Below the pieces are notes generated by a model. It was not told the DNA's origin, searched no databases, and saw only the letters and a program-made list of their open reading frames with translations. A stretch of DNA of 64,000 bases from Carya illinoinensis (Eukaryota; Streptophyta; Magnoliopsida; Fagales; Juglandaceae). The DNA is taken from the NCBI RefSeq assembly GCF_018687715.1, contig NC_056764.1, positions 16,603,501 to 16,667,500 on the forward strand. The letters are read 5' to 3'. The stretch's first letter is position 1. Each line of letters begins with the position of its first letter. Both the position numbers and the translations under genes were made by a program. Of the stretch, positions 34,261 through 45,056 are shown one piece after another.

Positions 34261-35620
34261 TGTGAAATTTTGCAAGTGTACGAAATCGTACCAAATAACA
34301 TAATGATAAGAAAGATGTTGAACCCACGAGAACTATTTACCTATTAACTATTGAAATTGTTTTAATTCTAAATTATTTGAAAATCAAGAAATGTGGTGGA
34401 TTTTGAATTAGAAAAACAGCAACAAATTAAATTAAATCAACAAATAAAGAATTGACCAAACACTTGAAAAGAAGAAGATTTCACCCAAGAATAAAACACT
34501 AAGGCATCCGACTCACTTAACCAATCCAATCTCAAATCTTAACCATACAATCAATCAACTATCATCATCATATTTGACAGTGAAATATTCTAACTTATCT
34601 AAGACCCTCTCTCGAGTAGAATTAGAATTACTCAACCTACGATAACCCGCGATATGTCCATACAAATTTAAAAGCATTTGACCACATTAAGATTAATAAT
34701 ATTTCACGTAAAAGCCGCACAAATCAGGTTGGCACATTCTTGTCTTTCGTTTAATTCATGACATACATCATATGAAACTAAACTACATGCATCATCTCTC
34801 AAATTAACATGAACAACAAATCATTCAACTATTGGCTAAATAATTCAAGGCATTAAACTCAATGATGTATACTCAAAATGAATGATAAAATTATGATCAC
34901 AACGAAATAAGGTTCGGAATTGTCATGAAAAAGCTACAATATAGCCATAGCAATAGAAATTAGTTCATAATCTAATCAAAACAAATCATAATAATTATGG
35001 AATTCATAATGAGAATTATACAAAGAGAATATTAAAGAGTTAAGAAGGAAACTCTATGTAGATCAAGAATCTCTATCATTGATGAACTCCAATTCTGCAA
35101 ATTTTTTATCTTCTGCTTGAAGCGCTGTTTTGTCCCTAAAGATATTCGTTTTCGGCCCTCCCTTAAACACTAAAGTTGTAGGTTTTTATCTCAGTTTTAC
35201 GTAGACACCGAGATTACCCTTATTGGAGTTTTCTACAAGACGTTATGCCCTAAATACTGAAAGGTATTTCAGGAATTTGGCAGTTTTGCAACTTTTGAAT
35301 TGATGCACCCTTTCCGCCTTCTAGATATTCATTTTTGGCCAAGGATTTAAAATAAAAGTTCTAGGAGTTTCTCTTGGCTTTCTGTAGACACTGAAATTAC
35401 CCTTATTGGAGTTTTTTAGAAAAAATTATCTTTCAATTACCAAAGGGTACTTAAGGAATTTCGAGAACTGAATGTTTCTTATTCTTTTGATGACTCCTTC
35501 AGTTTATTTATTCCTAAACAAAATAAATAAAAACTCTAAGAAATAAGAAAATTAAACACAAACTAGTATAAAATTAAGAATAAAAGTATGACAAAACTTA
35601 TATAGAAATTAAGCACATCA
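34261..35620 (-). mobile_element. Athila 5' LTR (second copy)
   Basis: Ends are tgtgaaattttgcaagtgta and aattaagcacatca, matching the 12170-13510 copy. Because the primer site is on its low-coordinate side, it is the 5' LTR of the - strand element. The flank beyond 35620 ('gaatc') does not match the flank at 12165-12169. Confidence 0.9.
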
Positions 35621-37030
35621 GAATCTTATCACCATTTTTCATCATAAACCACATTAGCCATTCCATAATCATATTCCAAGTTCATGTAAGAGTATTCAAT
35701 CAAGAAAATAAGAATAGCAATCAAAGTAATAGAAACAAACTAAGGATTTGCACAAAAGTGTACATGCATTAATAAGAAGTAAGTTGAGTGTGTACTTATA
35801 AAAATCCATGGAGATTAACAAATAGCAAGCTGTAAATTGAAGTGTAAATAGTTAGAATGAGGGCTCTAAAAACCCCAATCCATGAGGTAAAAGTGTGTGT
35901 GTGATTGCTAAGGCTACTACTCGAGTTTAAACACCAATAGGTCAATTGGTTTCTAGGGTTTTGAGTTAAGAAGTCTCTCATTTTCTTGTGTTCTTCTCCA
36001 TAACTCAAAATAAGGTAAAAAGGCAAGTATTTGGCTAAATACATGAAGGATTTGAACTCCTCATTATTTGGCTTATCCCAAACCCTAGGAAACCCTAGTT
36101 GGTTCATTAAGAACAGTGTGAGACTGTGAGTGTTTGGTCAAAACTGAAACTATTTAGAGATTCTCATCTCCACGAGTTGATAATATGTCATGTGTGGGTG
36201 TGTGCATGAATCAAGAAAGTAAATCTCACCATGCTTCTTCTTTGCTAAGCCGAAATCTCTTCTTGAAGGTAGTTTTCCTTTGTTTGGTTGGAAGGAAAGT
36301 GTGAGAAAGTGAGAAATCCTTTGAATGCTTGTGTGAGAGAGAATCAAGAAGGTGAGAACATGAGAGGTCCAAAAATGGCAAAAGAAACCCTTGAGCGTGT
36401 ATCTCTCTCCCCTTTATATAGAACTTTTCCACAAAATCTTATTGGTCACTTGAAACCCATTGTATAAAGGACAAATGGCATTGTCCTTCTTCCTTCCCCC
36501 TTGCCTTCCATGTCCCTTGAGTTTTATCATGAGATTGCCTTGGAAAAGATCAAAGCTTGAGGTGGCGTGTGGGGTTCCTCCCCTCTTGGCCAAATGCCTC
36601 AAATGCCCCTCTCAAAAGTTTCTAAGTGCAATCGTGTACATTAGGGCTACTAGGTAAAATTACTCACTAATCTCTTCCTTTTCTCAAAATAACATGTTGC
36701 ATAGATGCCACATGGCTTAGGCATGTGGAGGTTTCTAGATGCCGCCCCTCTCTCTCTCCCTTCCCTATGGAGGTCTTTCTCATTCCATGCACATTCTCGA
36801 GTTGACCTTCCACTTTCCAAAGCCTTTTGTTGTAACCCTAGTTAACAAGTGGCGTGTGAGTGTGTGCCTTGAGTGTGGTGGCTGAAACTTTAGGGTTAAG
36901 ATGGTCTTTTGTGCTAATGTCCTTTCATCTTTTCCTCTAGAAACTCTTTACATGGTTGGCACTTGGCAAAAATCTAAGAAAACTCATGGGTGGGTGTGTG
37001 GTAGGAGGAAACCGAAAATCCTTCTTGTCT
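35621..37030 (-). mobile_element. 5' part of a - strand LTR, probably the rest of copy B
   Basis: No coding similarity is present. On the - strand a TATA box (ctatataaaggggagagaga, about 36408-36421) is followed by a leader rich in 'ctctcacacaag', as expected for the promoter region of an LTR. Its position directly after the Athila insertion makes it the likely continuation of LTR copy B (10337-12169). The absence of a shared target-site duplication and a short similar stretch on both sides (12126-12152 and 35631-35655) leave that unproven. Confidence 0.45.
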
Positions 37031-37111
37031 TTTAGCAAATGATGGCAGCTCAGTTAAGACAAATAAAGAAATTTGAGCACCATCGTACTCACGTTTTGTA
37101 TATAGACTTCC

Positions 37112-37603
37112 ATGGTAACCTTTATAATCAACGAGCATTACCGTGAGGACCAGAAACCTCAACCTAGCTGGAAAGAAGCAGAAATGGAGAATCTACGAAA
37201 TTTTAATCCAGAAGTGGAATCAAGTCATGCAGTGGAAGAATGCTTGATTAAGTTTATGCCTTGTGAGACCTCAGACACATCTACAAATCGCATTCGTTTC
37301 CGTGAAGAAGGCCAACCTATCAAGGACAAGGAGCTTGAGATAGAGCACAAATTAAATGAAATGCGGGTGAACATGTATTTTGACTACGACCTAGATGCGG
37401 TGTTCTATTTTTCTCAAGATTCAGTAACAAAAGAATTGGATCAAGCACCACCCTCATCCTCATCTTCAGAAGAATCCATGGCAGCAACGAGGGGAGGTAG
37501 TAACCCTAGATCTAACTACAATTGTTATGGTTACTGTCGGAGTACTGATTTCAAGGAAGAAATCTTTTTTTCAAGGAGGGGAGGATGTGATGACCCAACA
37601 TAG
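37112..37603 (+). CDS. Unrecognised 163-residue ORF at the 3' end of a gypsy element
   Basis: The reading frame begins MVTFIINEHYREDQKPQPSW and ends EEIFFSRRGGCDDPT. Its last part overlaps the polypurine tract and the first bases of the LTR at 37586, as happens in many gypsy pol genes. It is acidic and Ser-rich in the middle (SSSSSEESMAATRGG) and I do not recognise a domain. A second frame just upstream (from 37039, 'LRQIKKFEHHRTHVLYIDFH') stays open to about 37146 and may be part of the same gene before a frameshift. It could be a captured or additional ORF, or a decayed pol tail. Confidence 0.35.
   Translation: MVTFIINEHYREDQKPQPSWKEAEMENLRNFNPEVESSHAVEECLIKFMPCETSDTSTNRIRFREEGQPIKDKELEIEHKLNEMRVNMYFDYDLDAVFYFSQDSVTKELDQAPPSSSSSEESMAATRGGSNPRSNYNCYGYCRSTDFKEEIFFSRRGGCDDPT
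37572..37585 (+). other. Polypurine tract
   Basis: caaggaggggagga lies directly before TGTGATGACC and marks the internal/3' LTR junction of a + strand element. Confidence 0.75.
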
Positions 37604-39485
37604 TGAAGCATGGGCCATGAAATATTTTCTTGCCTTAGTGATAGAGGGCCCTGGTGATTTAAGGGAAGAAGAGGCTTTATAAGCTTAATTGTGGATTTTA
37701 TTCCTAAGAACTCTTAGTGTAATTCAACCATAAGGGAAAACCCAAGACGACTTAAACTTTAGCTTAACATTCAATCCCTAATGGTATCTAGTGTTGATAA
37801 TGGGCCAAGGGGGAGACAAGAGTGTTAGGAAAGCCCAAGGGAAGGCTTACACACCTAACCCTAGTAGCATTGCCATTTGTCACTCATGCAAAGATGCTTC
37901 TAGAAAAATGAAATGCTGAGATGCATAGGAAAAACCAAGAGGCACTCGGCCAAGCTATCCTACACGCCTAGCATCTTCTAGATGGACACATTTTCAATTT
38001 CCAAGAAAGCCATGCATAGGGAAGTGGCGCATAGGGAAGACCAAAGGGATTTCCAAGAAGGTTTTGTGAGGGAAAGTGATGGTTTGGATTAAAGTGAAGC
38101 ATGAAATCTCACTTTATTAGTTAGAGAATGAAGTTGGGCTTCTAGATTCATAGTTTAGGCTTAAGATTGATGATGGCAAGGGTTATACTTCAAGGATTGG
38201 ATGATGACTCGTGTAAGTGAAAGGAAATGGATATTTTGAATAGGTAGAGGTGTAAGTTTGTACAATTAGAAATTTTATGGAAGAGTATGCAAGTAAATAG
38301 ATAATGAAGATTATTTGGACAATGACTAATCTAAGTGTGAGAAGTCCAAGTAAGGAACCAATGAGAGGTTAAAGCCATAAGGGAGAGAATGGACTAAGAG
38401 TTAGGGAGATAGTTTTATTATGCAAGTTCTACTTTTAGTGTTCTTGTAAATGAAAAGGAAATTAAGTGAGGTTGTGTATGCATATAGGTTTCCATCTGAC
38501 ACTCAAATGAATGGATTAGATGAAATGTGCATAGCATGGAGTCCAAGGAAGTATTATATTCATGCTTTTCTAGAGTTTTTAAAGCTATGAAAATGAAAAT
38601 GAATGGTTTAATAAAATGCTTTTTAAATCTATGCTAAGGTATAAAGGTTTAAGTATATGTATGTACTGACCTTATTTGGCAGCCCCTTTTTACGCACTCA
38701 AAGAATAGTTGTATGCATGTGAATAGATGTTATACATAGTATGTATTGCATGCATGTTCCATGAAATGAATGATGAGGATTTATGTTCTATGTTACGAAA
38801 AGATGTTTTAATGAAATGAATTGATGAATGAAAGGAATGAATAAAAAGAAAGGAAAGGAAATGAGTAAAAAAAAATGAATGTTTTAATGAATGAAACTAC
38901 GTAACAATCATGACTGATAAATGAATGATAGTACCAAAGGACAGGACAGATTGCAATGTCCAATAAATAATATTGGTAGTGCACCCAAGGCTACCCCTTA
39001 ACTAAGGGATTCCCAATTTACAGCCACAGGTGAAATTGGACTCAAAAGACCGTTAACCCCAACACACGGGGTGTAATAGTGTATAACGGCTAGAGGAAAA
39101 GTGATCAAATTAATTGTATGAATGAAAGGTTTTAGTTTTATGAAAGAGAGTACAAGGTGGGAATGCATAATTGAAACTTATGTAAAGTATGTATATGAGT
39201 AAGAATGCATGAATGAAACTTATGTTCTTATATTTTTACGGTATGAGGTGATGCTTACTGAGTGTTCGACTTATTTTATTTTTATGTGTGCCCCACACAA
39301 GAATGAAATGAAGACGAAGCGTTAAAACAAACATGGCCCAAGAAAAAGATGACGAAAGCCTAGGCCTTTTATGTAATTTATGAAATATTTTTTTTTTTAA
39401 AGAACTCAATTTAAAAAAGTCAGTAATTCTCGTCTCGTAGTCTAAAATCATTTTCTAAAATTCCACCCCAAGAATGGGTGTTACA
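37586..39485 (+). mobile_element. 3' LTR of a gypsy element (1.9 kb)
   Basis: It starts tgtgatgacccaacatagtg and ends agaatgggtgttaca. The start resembles the chromovirus LTR start in this window, but the interior differs, so it is a separate family. No matching 5' LTR lies within the window; the element is truncated on the left at about 37030. A poly-A/ATGA-rich segment occurs at about 38760-38900. Confidence 0.7.
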
Positions 39486-39659
39486 AAACCGTTAATTAAT
39501 ATTTAAATTAATTATATAAAATCTTTAGGATGGCATATATGATATATTTCAATGTACCATAAATAATAATTAATCTGTATATGAAGATTTTTCAACTTTT
39601 GAAAATGAGAATTAATAAACTCATATAATATTTATTTTTCAAATATTTGAATGCTTCTC
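39486..39659. other. AT-rich spacer
   Basis: AT-rich, with no reading frame or repeat that I can name. Confidence 0.6.
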
Positions 39660-40107
39660 AATAAATTTCTATAATTAAATTTATTTCGATTATATACGCC
39701 ACCGTTCAAACGGGATAGCAACCATCCCCACTAGAGTTATTCATAACTTCCCACCAAAAAAAATGTTCAAATGATTGGATCTCACATTCGAACGGTTTCT
39801 AACTTTCCCCCGCCACAACTATCATTCGCCACAAGTATCATTCGAATAGTTATGTCAACATTCAAATGTGAAATATCATATTGTTCGAACATGTTTTGGG
39901 AACGTTCAAACTATTTTGTTTATTGAGACGCTATATTCCATCCTAGAAACTCTAGTTTGAATAAATATTTGTCTGTTTGAACTTGTAAAAAACTGATTCG
40001 ATATTTTTGGACGAAATATAATTTTTCGCCTCAAATAATTACTTTTAGGGACCAAATTTAATTTATCCTTAGAAGATTTGGTCCCTAAACTCAAATTTCT
40101 TGTAGTG
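39660..40107. mobile_element. CACTA-type DNA transposon end
   Basis: The right end, complement CACTACAAGAAATTTGAG (40090-40107), is a canonical plant CACTA (En/Spm) terminus. Upstream are repeated subterminal words of the type 'gttcaaacgg', 'cattcgaacggt', 'tgttcgaacat' and 'cattcaaatg', typical transposase-binding arrays. A perfect 14-bp inverted repeat (tttagggaccaaat at 40044-40057 and its complement at 40076-40089) lies just inside the end. The opposite CACTA end is not present, so it is a truncated or solo end. Confidence 0.65.
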
Positions 40108-41280
40108 AATTATATATGTTCTATAAGAAATAGATTAGTGTAGGTAGCCAGCAATGCTAGACGTACATGATACTATATATCCACGCATGGCAAGATTAGC
40201 AATATTAATGTAGATCCAGTACTCTGTTATAATAAGAACAAATATGACTAAATATCCTGTCTTAAAATAATAATCATAGAGTTTTTTCTTTCTTTTTCTT
40301 TTTAAATCTAAACCCTAAACATGTTTTGCATGCGTCTGAAACAGAGTGCTGCCATCCATATAAATGACTACCATGCTGAAGATTTAACGTAGGGTACAGT
40401 ACTTTTTCCTACTTGGCCAAATAATTTTCTTATATATATATATATATATAGCGAGTCATTATTTATCGCACTATACATTTAACTACCAAAAGGCAATTAA
40501 TCGTGGAAATTTCAAGTTCTGCAGATGAAAAAAAAAAAAGACAAAACCAGAAGAACAAACAAGATTTTATGATGTCGATGATGATCTATATTATATTTAT
40601 GGATTATTTAGTATGATCTGTTTTGGTCTCATTAATTAATAACAGTTTGGAGAAATCAGTGGTCCTAATATTTCACAGCTAGCCAGCTTGTTTAGAACCA
40701 ATAAAGCAAAGCATGGGCATATACCCTTCTACTGAAGCCCCAATATTGCAGGTGAACCAGGACAGCTTAGACAGTGATAGAGGCACACAGATTTCCAGAA
40801 TTTTGAAGTGACAATTATAACTGCTGTCATGAATGAAGCAGAAGAGAAGAAAAGTAAGAAAATAAAGACATTTTTTTTGGACTTTTTTTGGGTAAAATAT
40901 TTTTGAAGATCAGGTGGTAAATATAATTCATGGACTGACCAATATCTCTCTTTTAGAGTTACTACATGCCAGCCGAATGATCCAAGTTGCAAGATGTCTG
41001 ATCTTTTAAGTTTGGTCCACAAACAAGAGTGATGGGTGATTAATGCTGCTGAAGGTAAACTGGTAAAGATAATTCTGGCTGGGAAAATAAGCTCCTACTC
41101 TGATTTTTCGGATCCAAAGTCCAAACTCTCGTTCCTATTAATTTTCAATTTTCTGCTTAATTCCAAATAAAAACCCACTAGGCAGAATGTCTATAAAAAG
41201 TCGATGTGTATAGTTTTTTGAATCGTGTCGTGATTCGAATGGAAAGAAGCAAAAACTTCAATAAGCTATTGATATATAGC
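40108..41280. other. AT-rich intergenic DNA, no assignable gene
   Basis: No confident gene. A (TA)n run lies at about 40433-40450 and an A-rich run at 40529-40540. A - strand reading frame at 40729-41022 (97 residues, one hydrophobic stretch) has no recognisable similarity. Because this lies downstream of MIR172 on the same strand, part of it could be transcribed as primary-transcript tail. Confidence 0.6.
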
Positions 41281-41603
41281 TGAGATAATCAAACCGGATG
41301 AAAGAACCGAACGTGAAAGCTAAGTACTTCCTTTTTGGTCACCTTTCTTCGCAGTTTTTTTCTCAAATTTTCCCATCCATTCTTAGAATGCTCATGTGAT
41401 GACTTGTCATCCACCAGTAACTGTTTCTTTGCCTTTCTGCACATAAGCCATGAAAACACACATAAACATTTATGGTGAAGATTTCTAGAATCCATGGATG
41501 GATCTAAAACAAAAACACCCACCGATGCAGCCGCAAGAAAACACAACAAAAATGCATTAAAAATCACCTTTCCCGATAATATGTTAATTCTATAGCCCAA
41601 GCT

Positions 41604-41620
41604 GCATCATCAAGATTCTC
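41604..41620 (-). other. Second copy of the miR172 core (17 nt)
   Basis: gcatcatcaagattctc on the + strand is identical to 42007-42023 in the mature miR172 arm. The - strand flanks differ (…AGCTTGGGC instead of …TGCATCGGC), and no complementary star segment is found within about 200 bp on either side, so it does not form its own canonical hairpin. It could be a partial duplication of the arm or a regulatory pairing site. On the + strand it would resemble a miR172 target. Confidence 0.6.
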
Positions 41621-41986
41621 TCTCTCTTGATTTCTAGAAATAGACAGAAGTATATATCCCCCATCTCCATCTATAAGCACCTGAGAAGATACTATTTCCA
41701 CCCTAGCAAGTTTGGCTCAGAGGAATATTCACAGATCTAGAGAAGGTCAGCAGAAGTCCTTGAATAGTCTATAAGATTCTACGCAGTTTGCAGAGTGAGA
41801 ACTGACAATCATATAAAAATATACATACAGTAAACCCACTCAGATTGTTTTGGGAAAAAAACTGAAGATAGAAAGAAAACCCAGCTTACGGTAACAGAAA
41901 GTACTCGGAAGGAAAGGATCACCTGGGTTCAAGTGCAAAAGAGGCAGTATTGAATAGTGCAAGAGATCATCCTCTTTAATTTGTGT

Positions 41987-42120
41987 AGTCGTTTATTGCC
42001 GATGCAGCATCATCAAGATTCTCACTTTCAAAAGAACTGTGGCAGAGTGCAGATTTTGCAATCAACCTCTGTGCATTTGCATGTGAATCTTGATGATGCT
42101 ACACCCGCAAACAACTGACT
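41987..42120 (-). ncRNA. MIR172: miR172 precursor hairpin
   Basis: The - strand folds into a long stem. The 3' arm carries the mature miR172 (complement of 42002-42022, AGAATCTTGATGATGC followed by TGCAT), identical to the conserved plant miRNA. The 5' arm carries the star (complement of 42082-42102, GTAGCATCATCAAGATTCAC plus A). The stem extends below the duplex: AGTCAGTTGTTTGCGGGT at the 5' base pairs with GCAATAAACGACT at the 3' base; the loop is about 59 nt. miR172 guides repression of AP2-class factors (AP2, TOE, SMZ types) controlling juvenile-to-adult transition, flowering and floral organ identity, mainly in the cytoplasm with AGO1. This is the only recognisable host gene in the window and is structurally intact. 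Confidence 0.95.
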
Positions 42121-42967
42121 GTCAATCTATATATCGTCCATGCACAACGCCTGATTTTACCGAATATGTGCACTAAATATTATATCAAGAAAGGTAGCAG
42201 AAGTACATCCGAACATTTCCATTGGGAGACCCTCGTCAAGAAAAGGAAAGACAAAAAGAAGGAAATAAAAATGAAGAATGGAAAAAATATGACATTTCAT
42301 GTACGACTTAGCCCGACGCCACAAGAAAAGATGACTTGTTCGATTATGAGTGGTTGAAACATAAAGTAGTACGTGAGGGGTACCACCAAGAAGAATCTAC
42401 CGTGTCCAACACGACTATAGGAACAAAACTTTCAACTATCGAGTAAAGACCTATTGAAACAAAACAAAACAAAACCCTATTCATAAGTTTTCTGTACCCC
42501 AAAGAAAGAAATTATAATTCACTACTATTTATGAAGTCACAGAAACTGGAGACTGAAACCATCTGTATCGAATTGACTTGACACTTTCGAAATCATATCT
42601 GGGTCAGATTTCTCCGATTAGATTCCGGCAACAGAAACAGTTCGAAAGGGAAGCCGAGTCAGATTCCGGCACAGGAAAAGAAAGCCCCGGTCTGCAACAT
42701 ATCTCTCCATGCCAGATTTCAGCGATTAAGCCCACAAAGAAAAGGTAAATCAACAAACAAAATTGATATATCAGACGGACAAAAAAAGCAAGAACCCGAT
42801 AGAGGTAAAGCGGTTTATATATACATATTGATTGGGGAGAAAACAAATAAGTACAAGCAATAAAAATGAGCAAGAAACAAAGGAGAAAAAAGCATACTGT
42901 TTTGCACAGAAAAACAAAGAAGGTGAGTAAATGGCTGAGATCTATGATCTCTATATATGGACGAGAC

Positions 42968-42969
<2 letters not shown>

Positions 42970-43002
<33 letters not shown>
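42970..43002. repeat. (GA)n microsatellite in the MIR172 leader
   Basis: About 14 GA repeats, read as (TC)n on the transcribed - strand. Pyrimidine-rich leaders just downstream of the start site are frequent in plant genes and may bind GAGA-type factors. Confidence 0.9.
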
Positions 43003-43003
<1 letters not shown>

Positions 43004-43040
43004 TCACAACTCACAAGAATGAAAACAATGGAGGGAGTGA

Positions 43041-43095
43041 CTATTGGACAGAGATATATAAACAGGGCCGACGCAAAGTTTCATTGGCTGTCTCA
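43041..43095 (-). promoter_or_regulatory. Candidate MIR172 core promoter
   Basis: On the - strand, 'gtttatatatctc' (about 43050-43062) is a TATA-like element about 30 nt before 'gttttcattcttgtgag', where transcription would start. A CCAAT word lies further upstream (complement of 'attgg' at about 43084-43088). The CT-rich leader follows. This is sequence-pattern inference; no start-site data are available. The region 43100-43340 beyond it ('aaaccctagttactttgggt') is a plausible proximal promoter. Confidence 0.45.
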
Positions 43096-43339
43096 AGTTT
43101 TTACCATCTTGATATTCTGATTGGTTTATGCTTAGCTGTTCGGTACTGCCCCAATATTGGCGCAGTTAAACATCACCATCTTCCCAAAACCCTAGTTACT
43201 TTGGGTGGTGGGAGCAATGAGCTAAAGGCATCCTCTTGTGATTATAATGGACTTTCCATACTTTCCCCCTTTTTTTTCCGTTTTTCTCTCATCTTTTTGT
43301 TTCTTGTATGTTTTTTCTATAAATTTGTTCTTGGAAAAT

Positions 43340-43835
43340 GATAGAAACATATTCCACCAATTAATAGACTCGATCCCAATCACCAAAGTTACGTGGAATC
43401 TCGATCCATCGGTAAAGAATATATATCAAACTTCTTAGAAATCTAAATTGACAAAAATCGTCATTTCAACCGACGAAATTTAAAAATAAAAAATAAAAAA
43501 TATTTAAGAATAGTGATACATACACGAGATATGCACCAGGATAGTATGTACATTTTTGTTTACATTGTTCACGAATACTGCAAAAAAGAAATGCACCGTC
43601 CTAGTGCATTCCCTGGTACGAATTAGTTGATCTCAACCTATGTATAACACAAGTTTCCTGATGCTTAGATGCATCATGCATGCATGCACTTTAGTACATG
43701 TGCCATAAATATGGCCGGATTCCGGTTGCCCCAATCACTAGATATCACACGATTACAAGCATGTCTTCTTTGACGTTGTTCTACATGTGTAAGAGTCTTT
43801 TTTAGATTCAGGTCTCTAAAGTTTCTAGTTTAAAA
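43340..43835. other. Intergenic DNA upstream of MIR172
   Basis: No gene or named repeat is seen. A short inverted pair 'gatatgcaccagga' / 'agtgcattccctggta' at about 43530-43620 is the only structure noticed. It may include distal MIR172 promoter sequence. Confidence 0.5.
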
Positions 43836-44153
43836 TGAAAGAAAGTTTGCAGAGAAATGGTTTTGACCAAAACAAAGAATAATTCAATAGAATATTTCAA
43901 ATATATATAATTGTACAAGGTAAGCTAGAAAGGAAATAAACTAGAAATGAAAGACTAGACTTAACAAATATATAATATTTGATAGATGCACAATATTTGA
44001 CAAATGTGAAGTTATCTATACAGAAGTCCTGAATTAGTGGGATTCGAACGTTGATATCAAGATTGATCTCTATTAGGCATGTGAATCTGAGTGTTGAAGT
44101 TGTTGCACAATTTCCTTTACTGATGTGGCGTCTGCTGAATTGTTTGATTTAAC
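43836..44153 (-). repeat. Copia 3' LTR
   Basis: It shares with 49954-50267 the words 'agaaatgaaagactagactt', 'atttgacaaatgtg', 'gattgatctctattaggcat' and 'gaattgtttgattta'. Visible differences are about 10%. The element-internal side is marked by the polypurine tract. Confidence 0.88.
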
Positions 44154-45051
44154 CTACCTCCGCAAGCTGATGGGGAGTGGTTCAACCAAAAGTCTGGATT
44201 TAAGGAAGCTAAACCGAGAGATAGAGAGACCTTTAGTGAAGATATCATCCACCTAATCTGAGGAGGAGATAAACTTGATAAGGATGTCACCATTGAGTAC
44301 CTTCTCACGGATAAAGAGATAATCGACCACAATGTGTTTAGTGCGTGCATAGAACACGGGATTGGAAGATAATGCCAAGGCACTAATGTTGTCACACCAT
44401 AAAGTAGGAGTTTGTAAAAGAGGGACACACAGTTCTTTGAATAGTATACATAGCCAAAAAAGCTCAGCTGTGTAGAGAACCATAGCACAGCATTTGACTT
44501 CAGTGCTGGATTGAGAAACTACAGCTAGCTTCTTGGCACTCCAAGAGACAAGCTAGACAGTTGCCAAGAAAGACACCAAAGCTAGAAGTTGAGTGCCGAT
44601 CGTTAGGATCACCAGCCCAATCAAAGCTAGTGAGGGCTTGAACATGCAGTGGAGATTTAGAGTAAATTAATCCATGATCAACGGTGTGTTTCAGATGCCT
44701 TAACACTCTCTTAGCTGCTATCCAGTGTAAAGTGGTGGAGGAGTGCATATGTTGGCAAAGTTGATTTACAGAAAAAGCAATATCAGGGCATCTCAACGTG
44801 CAGTATTGTAGTGATCCCACTAGTCGGCGATATGCTGTAGGGTCAGAGAGAGCTTCACCATCATGCCTAGAGAGTTTAGAACCTGAAGTGCAAGGGGAGT
44901 ACATAGGCTTAGCTCCAAGCATGTGAAAGCGATGAAGGAGGTAAGTGATATACTTAGTCTAACATAGATGAAGTCCAGTTAAGATGTGAGTGGCTTGAAT
45001 TCCTAAGAAGTAGATGAGAGGACCCAAGTCTTTGAGAGGGAATTTTCTCTA
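44154..45051 (-). pseudogene. Copia reverse transcriptase end and RNase H
   Basis: From 45051 down: EFPLKDLGPLIYFLGIQATH, LLHRFHMLGAKPMYSP, LSDPTAYRRLVGSLQYCTLR, PDIAFSVNQLCQHMHSSTTL, HWIAAKRVLRHLKHTVDHGL and the RNase H block with SFDWAGDPNDRHSTSSFGVF, TPTLWCDNISALALSSNPVF, ARTKHIVVDYLFIREKV and VDDIFTKGLS. A TAG replaces Q before VDDIFTK, and a frameshift lies at about 44490. The upstream part of RT is across the solo LTR at 46956. Confidence 0.9.
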
Positions 45052-45056
45052 CAAGG

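Larger units (their letters stand above)
41200..43030 (-). ncRNA. Probable extent of the primary MIR172 transcript
   Basis: The extent is inferred. The hairpin is at 41987-42120. Upstream on the - strand is a non-coding leader beginning with a CT-rich run (complement of the GA repeat at 42970-43002), preceded by a TATA-like element at about 43052-43061. The 3' limit is unknown; I place it near 41200 so as to include the second miR172-like segment. Reading frames inside (42604-43014, 41289-41600) are low-complexity or hydrophobic with no homology and probably not translated. Introns are common in such transcripts but cannot be placed here. Confidence 0.45.

Noticed and set aside
41289..41600. 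103-residue - strand frame downstream of MIR172
   Set aside because: No similarity is recognised; it lies in the presumed primary-transcript tail and overlaps the second miR172-like core at its start.
41540..41760. A second complete miR172 hairpin around 41604
   Set aside because: No star-like complementary segment lies within about 200 bp on either side, so only the core is duplicated.
42604..43014. 136-residue - strand frame with hydrophobic segments, considered as a membrane protein or miRNA-encoded peptide
   Set aside because: It starts inside the (TC)n repeat, is Phe/Leu/Cys-rich low complexity, has no recognisable domain and lies in the probable MIR172 leader.
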